From contig JBNLBN010000022.1 of the NCBI GenBank assembly GCA_050303335.1, positions 1-23,639 on the forward strand: a stretch of 23,639 nucleotides of DNA, given 5' to 3'. Made by a program: the position numbers and the translations under genes. The notes below the pieces were generated by a model that was not told the origin of the DNA, made no database searches, and worked only from the letters and a program-made list of their open reading frames with translations. This stretch comes from Bilamarchaeum sp050303335. Lineage in GTDB: Archaea > Micrarchaeota > Micrarchaeia > Anstonellales > Bilamarchaeaceae. Shown here one piece after another: positions 1-7,261 of this stretch. Every line of letters starts with the position of its first letter. Position 1 is the stretch's first letter.

Positions 1-2
1 CC

Positions 3-65
3 CAACCGAGCGACATATACCTGAACAAGAGAATCATTGAACAATACGCTGTTGTGCTAAACTGA
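3..65 (+). CDS. C-terminal end of an unidentified gene cut by the window edge
   Basis: An open frame enters from the left edge and ends at TGA 63-65, giving a 20-residue tail that ends in YAVVLN. It could be the end of a real upstream gene because the next gene on the same strand starts only 27 bp later. The fragment is too short to assign a family, and the frame choice rests on its being the longest of the three at the edge. Confidence 0.4.
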   Translation, partial: QPSDIYLNKRIIEQYAVVLN

Positions 66-92
66 TAATAATCTTTTTCCCAATTAACAGTC

Positions 93-932
93 ATGAGGTT
101 TTTTCTGATCCTTCTTCTGGTGTCATTGTCATTTGCGCAAGCCCCGGAAATCAAGCGGTCGATATCAGTTGACGGCGAAGTTGAATGCCCCGGCGATATC
201 CTCCACTTCGAGATCCGCGCATCGGATGGCTCATTTGCAGACAACGTAGAGCTTCGCCTCGTACTCCATTATCCTTACCAGGGCCTTACCGCAATAAAAA
301 ATGTGGATGGAGGGATAGGCAGCTTCCAGCTGACAAAAAACGGGACCTACAGGATCTACATAAAAACCGAGCAGTACAACCATGATGATTTCGTCCAGTT
401 CGATTACCCGAAGATGTGCCCTCCGGTTCCCCAAAGGCAGCTGGCTCTTTCCATTGATCCTGATTGCAGTGCGAACACCATGATCGTTAAGGCAACAGAT
501 CCGGAGCCTGTCAAGGATGCAATCATCTCATCAGGCAACTGGTCGACCACGACCAACTCGGAAGGGGAGGCCATCGTCCCATTTGTCGAAGGGATAAACA
601 GGGTTTCAGTATCAAAGGAGAATTATACGGGGGCTGAGCAATACTTTGATATTGACTGCAATCCTCCAGAGTGCCTTGAAAACAATGAATGCGGCAGTGA
701 CGAAATCTGCTCGAACTTTTCATGCATCAAAATATCCGGTGATTGCGGATTCGCGCAAAACCACTCATGGTACCAGTACCAGTGCTGCGGCAATTCCGAC
801 TGCAATGGTTCCATATGCATCAACAACTCCTGCAAGGAAATAATCACTAATGAGATAATAATCGAAACGGAAAAGCCTGCTACCTGCGCATCGCTGATCG
901 GGCTTTTGCTATTGCTGTTTATCAAGGTATGA
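93..932 (+). CDS. Secreted Cys-rich surface protein with C-terminal hydrophobic anchor
   Basis: The 279-residue product begins with a typical signal peptide (MRFFLILLLVSLSFAQA, likely cut near residue 17). Residues about 18-110 look like a beta-rich Ig-like or CARDB-like domain, and a second beta domain may follow to about residue 190. Residues about 193-250 are Cys-dense, with the repeated pattern C-x4-EC-x4-E-x-C-x4-C known from surface proteins of many DPANN archaea. A hydrophobic stretch (SLIGLLLLLFIKV) ends the protein and probably anchors it in the membrane. The Cys residues are probably disulfide-bonded outside the cell. The 3' end overlaps the convergent sigma-factor gene by 24 bp. 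No enzymatic motif is visible, so adhesion or cell-envelope structure is only a guess. Confidence 0.8.
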   Translation: MRFFLILLLVSLSFAQAPEIKRSISVDGEVECPGDILHFEIRASDGSFADNVELRLVLHYPYQGLTAIKNVDGGIGSFQLTKNGTYRIYIKTEQYNHDDFVQFDYPKMCPPVPQRQLALSIDPDCSANTMIVKATDPEPVKDAIISSGNWSTTTNSEGEAIVPFVEGINRVSVSKENYTGAEQYFDIDCNPPECLENNECGSDEICSNFSCIKISGDCGFAQNHSWYQYQCCGNSDCNGSICINNSCKEIITNEIIIETEKPATCASLIGLLLLLFIKV

Positions 933-2177
933 ACGCAAGTTCGAAAGGGCACTTTTTTCTATCCTGGCAGCCGTACCATCCCCATTTTTGGGAAGATTCA
1001 TCGCCCTCTCGATTTCATCAACTTGCAGCGGGAGTGAGTCTATTCCCAACCTGAGCCGTAAGTACTCCCTTTCAACATCCGGCAGCCGCTCAAATGCATC
1101 AGGGAAACAATCATTGTCCATTGCAAAATACGCTCTCAGCTTCAAGACAGCCTGGTCCTGCAGCTGATAGATCCTCTGTTTTGACAAATTCAGTCTTTTG
1201 GCTGTTTCGTCAAGGCCCAGATTCTCCCCGCATAACCGCATCCTGATTATTTTTTGCTCCCTTTCATCAAGAAGGAAGAACCCGTATTCGAGATCCAGCT
1301 GATCGCTATCCCCGATTTCTGTACTGATCCGTTCCCTCCAAAGGCAGCTTGGTATCATTCCTGGCATGACTGTCTGCGGAAGATTCAGCAGGAGATCCAT
1401 CTTTTCCTGCGACAGGCCAAACTCCTTCATGATCTCTTCAGGTTCCGGATCGCGGCCGGACTTCGCATAGAATCTCTGCTGGTATCTTGATATCTTCAAC
1501 TGGAGTTCCTCGCAATCCTCAGAATACCTGATGGCTTTCAAGGTCTTTTTCATCTCCCGTTCCATTGCAGCCCTGATCTGGAACTGCGCAAATGTCGAGA
1601 ACCTGGTAGGACTTTTCAGGTCATACAGTTCAGCGGCACGCACGATGCCTGCATATCCCGCCGCGATTTTCTCATCCTTTTCCCCCCGCTTTACCTGTTT
1701 TGCTTTGATGTGTATCAATCCGATGTTCGCCTCGCCAAGCAGGTTTTCGATCCGTGTTTTCCATTCCTCGATTTCATCCAGATGCCTGCCAGTCCTTTTC
1801 CTGAATACAAAAGGATCATCCCCGGTTTCATCTATGAGCTCCCTGATCCTTGAAATCATTTTCCGGAATTCCCTGCCCTTGGAATTCCCCCTGCCCTTTA
1901 CATGCTCATCGAATCTTTCATAGTCCGGTTCCAGAACCTCGTAAACCGCAACAAGCCTCCTCATCAGCTTGTTGTAGATCTCCATCACCCGCCGCTCCGT
2001 CTCCTTGGAAATCGGCTTATCCCTGGCCAGGCGTTTGGTCTTCACAAAGAGCCCCGTTTCCCTTATGAATTTCCTTTCCTTTGGAGTAATGAATTCCGGG
2101 ATTTCCCTGACCTCATCTACCTTTGGTTCGTATTTGATTTGCGGCATCTGCCTTGCCAGTGCTACCTGTTTCTGCAT
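909..2177 (-). CDS. Sigma-70 family transcription factor with an extra C-terminal sigma-4-like domain
   Basis: The protein is 422 residues from the ATG at 2177; an in-frame TTG lies just before it. Residues about 147-211 match sigma region 2, with a GYAGIVRAAELYD core and the region 2.3/2.4 signature RFSTFAQFQIRAAM; the usual Trp pair of FSTYATWWIRQAI is replaced by F and Q. Residues about 217-275 resemble region 3 (GRDPEPEEI, then a helix-turn-helix-like segment). Residues about 299-350 are a convincing region 4 (LDEREQKIIRMRL, then LSKQRIYQLQDQAVLKLR). Residues about 363-418 repeat the region 4 pattern (DVEREYLRLRLG, then ARIEKSALSNLR). In bacteria these domains bind core RNA polymerase and the -10 and -35 elements. 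Archaea normally use TBP and TFB, so its partner here is unknown. The roughly 145-residue N-terminal part is charged and not assignable. A TATA-like box lies about 28 bp upstream, suggesting a short leader. Confidence 0.88.
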   Translation of the reverse strand: MQKQVALARQMPQIKYEPKVDEVREIPEFITPKERKFIRETGLFVKTKRLARDKPISKETERRVMEIYNKLMRRLVAVYEVLEPDYERFDEHVKGRGNSKGREFRKMISRIRELIDETGDDPFVFRKRTGRHLDEIEEWKTRIENLLGEANIGLIHIKAKQVKRGEKDEKIAAGYAGIVRAAELYDLKSPTRFSTFAQFQIRAAMEREMKKTLKAIRYSEDCEELQLKISRYQQRFYAKSGRDPEPEEIMKEFGLSQEKMDLLLNLPQTVMPGMIPSCLWRERISTEIGDSDQLDLEYGFFLLDEREQKIIRMRLCGENLGLDETAKRLNLSKQRIYQLQDQAVLKLRAYFAMDNDCFPDAFERLPDVEREYLRLRLGIDSLPLQVDEIERAMNLPKNGDGTAARIEKSALSNLRSYLDKQQ

Positions 2178-2200
2178 CAATAAAAAGATGTTACAATTAG

Positions 2201-2211
2201 TTTTTAAAAGC
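2201..2211 (-). promoter_or_regulatory. TATA-like box for the sigma-factor gene
   Basis: The minus strand reads CTTTTAAAAAC about 28 bp upstream of the ATG at 2177, the spacing expected for a short-leader archaeal transcript. It coincides with the 3' end and T-rich terminator of the SRP RNA gene, so one A/T tract may serve both purposes. No transcript data support it. Confidence 0.45.
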
Positions 2212-2465
2212 GGGCTTCTCAGTTAGCCTTCAAGAACATGCAAGGAGCCAATACCATCCACTCAATCCTGTATCTTAAGAGCATGGAACAGAATGTTTAG
2301 GGCTGCTTCTTTCGACCTGACCCGGTTCACACAATGTCCCACCACAAAAGGCAGGACGTCAGCGCTTCAGAATATTGGGCATGCATCCTCTGGATGACGC
2401 CCTGAGCGTTCGAGTCACCTAAGGGGATTTGTGAAGCCGGGACCCCTAGCCCCGCTCTAGCCCGA
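2210..2465 (-). ncRNA. ffs: Archaeal 7S SRP RNA
   Basis: The minus strand carries the diagnostic SRP helix 8 (plus 2299-2330): GGGTCAGGTC, a GAAA tetraloop, then GAAGCAGCCC. This is the Ffh/SRP54 binding site. Just before it, at plus 2336-2357, is an 8-bp hairpin (GTCCTGCC with GGTGGGAC, two wobble pairs) in the position of helix 6, the SRP19 site that marks archaeal and eukaryotic SRP RNAs. Flanking sequences pair imperfectly as a long helix 5, for example CGCTCA with TGAGTG. The ends CGGGCT and AGCCCG can close as archaeal helix 1, which set the boundaries, and an oligo-T/A tract follows. A TATA box lies 25 bp upstream of the proposed 5' end. The length, about 256 nt, is somewhat below the usual 300 nt. 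The S domain is secure, while the Alu domain fold and exact ends are less certain. Confidence 0.88.
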
Positions 2466-2485
2466 TAATAATTTGGAATTCCATC

Positions 2486-2498
2486 CTTTAAAGCTTTT
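2486..2498 (-). promoter_or_regulatory. TATA box of the SRP RNA gene
   Basis: The minus strand reads AAAAGCTTTAAAG, centred about 25 bp upstream of the proposed SRP RNA 5' end at 2465, which is canonical archaeal spacing. It lies just after the stop codon of bud32 at 2500, so the RNA gene appears to have its own promoter. Confidence 0.65.
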
Positions 2499-2499
2499 C

Positions 2500-3045
2500 C
2501 TAAAATGCGTATCTCACGCGCGATTCGACCTTCTTCACTCTTTTCATCACGCTTGCGTATTTCCCATATTCCGAATATCCTGAAAGGAATTCCTCCCTGC
2601 AGTCTATTGATCTGAGCATGGTAAAGACATCGACAGCCTTGTCCTCTATCTCCTTCGACACGAAACCGAGCCCGAGATCTATAACGAACAATCCCTCATC
2701 ATTCGAAATCAGGTTTGCCGGGGTGAAATCCCCGTGTATTATATCATCCTCATGCATCTTTGCAAGGATCCTTCCGGCTTCCATGCATTCCTTTCCTGTC
2801 ATCTCCGGCCTCATGCCATCGATTTTTGAAAGTATAAGTTCATATTCGAAGACTGCAAGAACCACAGGACATCTAATCCCGGACTGCTTCAGCTTGTTAA
2901 GCAGCCTTGCCTCGCTCCGTGTCCTTTCCTTCCGGAGCCTTGAATCGATTTCAGAAAGCCTGTATTTTTTTCCGATCCTTGTTTTCCTTACGGCAGGAAT
3001 TCCAATTATTTCGGTTTCAGTCACTACCGCCTCAGCGCCTTTCAT
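2500..3045 (-). CDS. bud32: KEOPS complex kinase/ATPase Bud32 (PRPK)
   Basis: This 181-residue protein is a minimal protein-kinase fold of the Bud32 type. It has the N-terminal lysine region (AVRKTRIGKKYR), the typical RLRKERTRSEARLL helix, the catalytic loop HGDFTPANL at residues 104-112, the metal-binding DLG at 123-125, and an Arg-rich C-terminal tail (RVRYAF). Bud32 is the ATPase subunit of KEOPS, which with Kae1 makes the threonylcarbamoyl-adenosine modification at position 37 of ANN-decoding tRNAs. In many archaea it is fused to Kae1. Here it is free-standing and no kae1 is in the window. It lies 4 bp after the M50 protease gene at the end of a compact minus-strand cluster. Confidence 0.93.
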   Translation of the reverse strand: MKGAEAVVTETEIIGIPAVRKTRIGKKYRLSEIDSRLRKERTRSEARLLNKLKQSGIRCPVVLAVFEYELILSKIDGMRPEMTGKECMEAGRILAKMHEDDIIHGDFTPANLISNDEGLFVIDLGLGFVSKEIEDKAVDVFTMLRSIDCREEFLSGYSEYGKYASVMKRVKKVESRVRYAF

Positions 3046-3049
3046 CTGA

Positions 3050-3775
3050 TCATCCGAAAAGAAGTTTTGAGAACACGATCACGATCGCGAACAGTATGAT
3101 GAAATTCAGGACCAGCTGGAATCCGACAACCCACACGCCGAGCATGAGCAGCAAACCTGTTGCGGCTAGCCATCCGAGCCTGTTCCAAGAATAGACTTTG
3201 CTCCCGTCAAGCGGGAAGGCTGGTATCATGTTGAACAGTGCAAGCACAAGGTTTATCGACGCGCCGAAATGCCAAACGTTCAGTATGCCGTTCCATATTC
3301 CGAAGCCTCCGAATGCCATTCCCAGCCTTGTCAGGAATGAATAATACTGGTTGATCGGAAAAATTAAATCAAGTGCAATGAAGAAGAAAACCAGTATCAC
3401 GTTCAATGCAGGTCCTGCAAGGGATATCATGGCATTCTGCTTCTTCGTTATGCTCCTTGAAAAAATGTAGACTGCGCCCGGCGCTGCAAAGAGCACGCCA
3501 AAAAGAGAGGTTATGAGCATGAAAATCAGCCCCTGGGTCCACATCCTGAACTTGGCAGCCGCACCGTAATAGATCGCGACGAGTTTGTGCGCCATCTCGT
3601 GGAGTATGAACCCGGATCCGATTGTGACGAACAACGGTGTGACAAAAACGAGGAACTCGACAGGGCTCTCGAGAGGTGCCTCCCTTCCTGCGAATACCAG
3701 TGCAAGTGCCACTGAAATCGCGACGACGCTGATTATGATCTGGATTATTTCATCCTGTTCCAAGTACAGTTTCAT
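3050..3775 (-). CDS. M50 family site-2-type membrane zinc metalloprotease
   Basis: The 241-residue polytopic membrane protein has the zinc-binding HEMAH motif at residues 59-63 in a membrane segment and the second-site motif NMIPAFPLDG at about 182-191, where the Asp completes the zinc site. GPALN at 121-125 is another feature of the family. Roughly six hydrophobic segments are visible. Such proteases cut transmembrane substrates inside the bilayer. The closest pattern is the compact archaeal group without a PDZ domain. Its ATG overlaps the stop of the preceding gene in an ATGA arrangement, implying translational coupling. The substrate cannot be inferred from the sequence. Confidence 0.9.
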   Translation of the reverse strand: MKLYLEQDEIIQIIISVVAISVALALVFAGREAPLESPVEFLVFVTPLFVTIGSGFILHEMAHKLVAIYYGAAAKFRMWTQGLIFMLITSLFGVLFAAPGAVYIFSRSITKKQNAMISLAGPALNVILVFFFIALDLIFPINQYYSFLTRLGMAFGGFGIWNGILNVWHFGASINLVLALFNMIPAFPLDGSKVYSWNRLGWLAATGLLLMLGVWVVGFQLVLNFIILFAIVIVFSKLLFG

Positions 3776-4137
3776 TCGATCAACTTTTCCTCAAATATTA
3801 TCCTCACCCTCGGGTGCGTTATGACGCCTCCATAATCCTCGATCACGCCGCTTATCTCCGATCCGTTGGGCAGCCTGATCCTGATCTCGTCATTCTTTCT
3901 CCCGATTTCTGCAGCATACCCAAGCCTTCCGAAAACAGTGTTGGTGATGACCGAAACGGGATCACCGCTCCTTATCCCCCTGATTTCCGGATAGACGTAT
4001 GTCACTGCCATAGATCCTGCTATCCCGAGTGCGAATAACCTTAATGTTTCAATGATGCTTAAATCTGTTGCCCCAAAAAGGAGGAGGCAGACTGCAGAAA
4101 CAACAGCAAACAGCTTGAGAAACAGGAACAGCTTCAA
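3772..4137 (-). CDS. Small membrane protein with two N-terminal TM helices and a C-terminal beta domain
   Basis: This 121-residue protein has two hydrophobic helices (about 3-22 and 28-48) followed by a soluble region of about 70 residues. That region looks beta-rich, beginning YPEIRGIRSGDPV and ending THPRVRIIFEE, loosely like the small OB-type domain of NfeD-like proteins. I do not recognise the family with confidence. The start is a TTG at 4137, chosen because an AGGTGA Shine-Dalgarno lies about 7 nt upstream, overlapping the end of cdc48, and because the nearby ATG runs into a stop. It is coupled to the M50 protease gene by a 4-bp overlap, so the two may work together at the membrane. Confidence 0.75.
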   Translation of the reverse strand: MKLFLFLKLFAVVSAVCLLLFGATDLSIIETLRLFALGIAGSMAVTYVYPEIRGIRSGDPVSVITNTVFGRLGYAAEIGRKNDEIRIRLPNGSEISGVIEDYGGVITHPRVRIIFEEKLIE

Positions 4138-4141
4138 ATCA

Positions 4142-6283
4142 TCACCTGTACATTGAGGTATTCTTGAATTTCTCGAGGCTTCTTATGTCCTCCTTCTTGA
4201 TGCTTGGGAATATCTCTCCAAGAGATTTCTCGAAGTGCATCATAGTTACCTTCCCGGATTTCTCCCTGATGGCAGTCATCCCTGCTTCCCTAACAAGGTT
4301 GTCAATGTCAGCCCCTGTAAAACCGTCTGTCTGCTTTGCAAGCTCCTTCAGGTTCACAGACTTGTCTGTTGGCATCTTTGAAGTTGCGATCTTGAAAATC
4401 TCGTATCTTGCATCCTCATCAGGAGGAACTATCTCTATGATCCTGTCGAACCTCCCTGCCCTCATCAATGCAGGATCTAGTATGTCCGGACGGTTTGTTG
4501 CTCCAATCACGACAACGTTCTTGAGGCTCCGGAGCCCGTCCATCTCCGTAAGTATCGTATCCACGATCCTTTCCGTGACCCGTGTTCCCTCCTCGCTCTG
4601 ACCGCTTCTTCTTACTGCGATCGCATCGATCTCGTCAATGAACAGGACACAGGGCGAGGCTGATCTGGCCTTCTTGAATATCTCTCTTACAGCCTTCTCG
4701 GATTCGCCCACGTATTTTGTGAGCACCTGTGCGCCGCTTATCGATATAAAATTGGCTTCGCTCTCATTGGCAACTGCCTTTGCGATCATTGTCTTCCCGG
4801 TTCCAGGAGGGCCGAAGAGCAACACTCCCTTTATCGGCCTGATCCCCATCTTGTCGAATATGTCCGGCTTCTTGAGCGGAAGCTCGACTGCCTCCTGTAC
4901 TTCCCGCTTCACGTCCTTAAGTCCGCCGATGTCCTTCCATTTGATATTCGGCTTCTCCACATAAACTTCCCTCAGTGCGGACGGATGGATCTCGTTCATC
5001 GCGCTGTAGAAGTCGTCTTTTGTGACAACTATGCTTTCGAGTATTTTCTGAGGAAGGACGTCCTCATCAAGGTTTATCTGCGGAAGGATCCTCCGCAATG
5101 ACTTTATCGCGGCTTCCTTTGTCAGCAGCGAAATGTCTGCACCGGTGTATCCATGAATGATCTTTGCTATCTTTGAAATGTTCACATCCTTTCCAAGAGG
5201 CATGCACCGGACATGGATGTTCAGTATCTCCTTTCTTCCTGCTGCATCCGGAACAGTAATCTCTATTTCCCGATCGAACCTTCCAGGCCTCCTCAGCGCC
5301 GGATCAATGGAATCAGGCCTGTTCGTTGCAGCAATCACGATGACGTCCCCTCTTGCCTTGAGCCCGTCCATTATGGTGAGGAGCTGCGACACCATCCTTT
5401 TCTCCACTTCCCCTGTTACTTCCTCCCTCTTGGGTGCTATTGCATCGATTTCGTCAATGAAAATTATTGATGGCGCATTCTCCTGCGCTTCGGCAAAGAG
5501 CTTCCTGAGGCGCTCTTCGCTCTCGCCCACGAATTTGCTGATTATCTCAGGGCCTCCTACATAATAGAAATTCGCGTCGCTCTCATTCGCGACGGCCTTG
5601 GCAAGAAGCGTCTTGCCGGTTCCGGGGGCACCATAGAGCATAACTCCTTTCGGAGGGTCGATTCCGAGCCTTTCGAATATCTCGGGATGCCTTAAGGGCA
5701 GCTCTATCATCTCCCTTACCTTCTGTATCGAGTCGCGAAGCCCGCCCACATCGTCATAAGTGATGTTCGGCACGTTCTTCATCTCCTTGATCGGCTCCTT
5801 CTTGATCTGGATCTCCGTTCCCTCCCCGATCATCACGGGCCCCTGCGGGATCACCTGCGCAACGATAAGCGGTATTGATGTTCCGAAGATTCCAACGGGA
5901 AGCAGGTTCCCTTTCATTATCGGCTTTCCTATCAGCCTCTTTTTCACATACTGGTCGAAGCCGACCGAATACCTCACCTGTTCCTGCGGTGCAAGGACCA
6001 CCTTCTTCGCGTTCTTTGTCTGGACGATTTCCACGCGGACCTTTTCACCGAGTCCGACGCCTGCATTCTGCCTCAGGATGCCGTCCATCCGGATCATTTC
6101 GAGGCCCTCATCGTCCTGGTTCGCCTGCCATACTATTGCAAGCGCGGACTTCTTCCCAACAAGCTTGATTATGTCCCCTGTCGCGACTCCCAGCTCGGCC
6201 TTTGCCTTGGAGTCTATCCTTGCTATCCCCCTTCCGATATCGTTCTGAAAAGCTTCAGCAACTTTCAAGTTTAATGCAGGCAT
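4142..6283 (-). CDS. cdc48: Cdc48/VAT-type two-ring AAA+ ATPase (p97 family)
   Basis: The 713-residue protein has the full Cdc48 layout. Residues 1-170 form the N domain (double-psi barrel plus CDC48_2). Ring D1 has Walker A GAPGTGKT at 218-225 and Walker B IIFIDE at 273-278. Ring D2 has Walker A GPPGTGKT at 491-498 and Walker B VLFIDE near 546-551. Arginine-finger contexts of the type NRPDxxDPALxRxGRFDR occur in both rings. The enzyme unfolds proteins and in archaea can feed the 20S proteasome. The C-terminus is M-Y-R, which fits the hydrophobic-Tyr-X motif used to dock on proteasomes. It begins within the end of the RPA gene (29-bp overlap), indicating cotranscription. Confidence 0.97.
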   Translation of the reverse strand: MPALNLKVAEAFQNDIGRGIARIDSKAKAELGVATGDIIKLVGKKSALAIVWQANQDDEGLEMIRMDGILRQNAGVGLGEKVRVEIVQTKNAKKVVLAPQEQVRYSVGFDQYVKKRLIGKPIMKGNLLPVGIFGTSIPLIVAQVIPQGPVMIGEGTEIQIKKEPIKEMKNVPNITYDDVGGLRDSIQKVREMIELPLRHPEIFERLGIDPPKGVMLYGAPGTGKTLLAKAVANESDANFYYVGGPEIISKFVGESEERLRKLFAEAQENAPSIIFIDEIDAIAPKREEVTGEVEKRMVSQLLTIMDGLKARGDVIVIAATNRPDSIDPALRRPGRFDREIEITVPDAAGRKEILNIHVRCMPLGKDVNISKIAKIIHGYTGADISLLTKEAAIKSLRRILPQINLDEDVLPQKILESIVVTKDDFYSAMNEIHPSALREVYVEKPNIKWKDIGGLKDVKREVQEAVELPLKKPDIFDKMGIRPIKGVLLFGPPGTGKTMIAKAVANESEANFISISGAQVLTKYVGESEKAVREIFKKARSASPCVLFIDEIDAIAVRRSGQSEEGTRVTERIVDTILTEMDGLRSLKNVVVIGATNRPDILDPALMRAGRFDRIIEIVPPDEDARYEIFKIATSKMPTDKSVNLKELAKQTDGFTGADIDNLVREAGMTAIREKSGKVTMMHFEKSLGEIFPSIKKEDIRSLEKFKNTSMYR

Positions 6284-7211
6284 TCAATACTTCACCCTTG
6301 TTGATCTTTACAGCGATCCTGCTGTTTAGGAAAATCTCCTTTTTTATCTCTACAACTGTTGATAAGTTTATATCATTTGCTACGCTTACGCCAAGGAATC
6401 TCATGGCATTTCCGCGGTCTAACTCCATCTCCCTGCCGCTTATTTTTACATGCATCTTCTCATCCATGCTTTCCATCTTTTCAAGGATCCCTGTGACCAT
6501 GTTCCGCCGCGATAGTATCCTCGCATCGCTTGAGAGTTCCAGGTTCCCTTTGTTCACAAGGCAGTCCTCGATTATTATCTCGTCTCCTTCGCGAAGCTTC
6601 TCCCCGCGTTCCTGCTCCTCCCAGATTATCGCCCTCTTTTCGACTGAGCCGTCGGAAATGAGAAAAGAAAATGCCTTTGAAGTATTCATACCGTGGACGA
6701 AGGCGTCATAGCCTTCGATCGAAGAAACAATCCCCCGGACATGAACGTTTTCCCCCTCCTTCAGATCGGAAAAGTCCGCAAATCCGGCATCCTCAACCAG
6801 CTTAATCGACCCGCCTGATCCAAGGTGGATCTCTCCGTTCTTTTCGTAGCATCCGCTGATAGCTACCCGGTCTCCCCTGCGCAGGGAAATCTCCGTATCC
6901 TCATTCCACAGTACCAGGGGGGCCGATCCGCTATCGTCATTCACTTCCACCGCCCGTGACAGCTTCCCGGATGAATATCTTGCAACCGGCCATACCTTGC
7001 GGACAACGGCTTCGATAGTTATGTTCCTGCTCTTTGGAACAATGTCCCTTATTTTTACCGGCTCGTTTTTCAGGATCCTGTTCTCCCTAGCAATTAGCCT
7101 GACTGCCGCTTCCCTTGTCAGGAACCCGTGGAAAGTAGTGATCTTTTCCTTTATCCTGATCTCAAGCCCGTCACTGCCTAAAAGTTGCACTAGCTCCCCT
7201 TCAAGATCCAT
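6255..7211 (-). CDS. rpa: RPA-like single-stranded DNA-binding protein with OB folds
   Basis: The 318-residue protein resembles archaeal replication protein A. It has a short helical N-terminus and then at least two OB-fold-like segments. The first (about 50-135) has the strand pattern RNITIEAVVRKVWPV, EVNDDSGSAPLVLWNED and GDRVAISGCYEKNGEIHL. The second (about 145-215) begins GENVHVRGIVSSIEGYDAF. The rest may be a third, degenerate OB fold. RPA coats single-stranded DNA in replication and repair. No zinc finger with four Cys is visible, unlike some euryarchaeal RPAs. It is the first gene of the minus-strand run leading into cdc48 and starts from the shared divergent promoter at about 7227-7241. 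Confidence 0.85.
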   Translation of the reverse strand: MDLEGELVQLLGSDGLEIRIKEKITTFHGFLTREAAVRLIARENRILKNEPVKIRDIVPKSRNITIEAVVRKVWPVARYSSGKLSRAVEVNDDSGSAPLVLWNEDTEISLRRGDRVAISGCYEKNGEIHLGSGGSIKLVEDAGFADFSDLKEGENVHVRGIVSSIEGYDAFVHGMNTSKAFSFLISDGSVEKRAIIWEEQERGEKLREGDEIIIEDCLVNKGNLELSSDARILSRRNMVTGILEKMESMDEKMHVKISGREMELDRGNAMRFLGVSVANDINLSTVVEIKKEIFLNSRIAVKINKGEVLNACIKLESC

Positions 7212-7226
7212 GCCTCAATAACGCAG

Positions 7227-7241
7227 ATTAATACTATAAAC
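7227..7241. promoter_or_regulatory. Shared A/T box between rpa and the NFACT gene (divergent promoter)
   Basis: The 50-bp gap between the divergent ATGs (7211 minus, 7262 plus) has one A/T-rich block in the middle (ATTAATACTATAAAC). Its ACTATAAAC part is about 25 bp upstream of the plus-strand ATG, and TTTATAGTATTAAT on the other strand is 22-26 bp upstream of the rpa ATG. This fits archaeal TATA spacing for leaderless transcripts in both directions. Confidence 0.55.
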
Positions 7242-7261
7242 ACTCTCATCAACATCAATTC

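Noticed and set aside
909..2177. Bacterial contamination or a bacterial contig as the source of the sigma gene
   Set aside because: The SRP RNA with helix 6, Bud32, Cdc48, RPA, DUF424 and Rnp2 are all archaeal and lie on the same continuous sequence. A chimeric join at about 2200 cannot be fully excluded without reads.
2210..2465. RNase P RNA, because the rnp2 gene is also in the window
   Set aside because: The GTCAGG...AGCAGCC helix 8 core and helix 6 hairpin are diagnostic for SRP RNA, and no RNase P conserved regions are visible.
5157..5564. Plus-strand frames opposite cdc48 (also at 4164-4601, 4638-4964 and 5760-6248)
   Set aside because: They are shadows of a fully conserved AAA+ gene and have no family features or start signals of their own.
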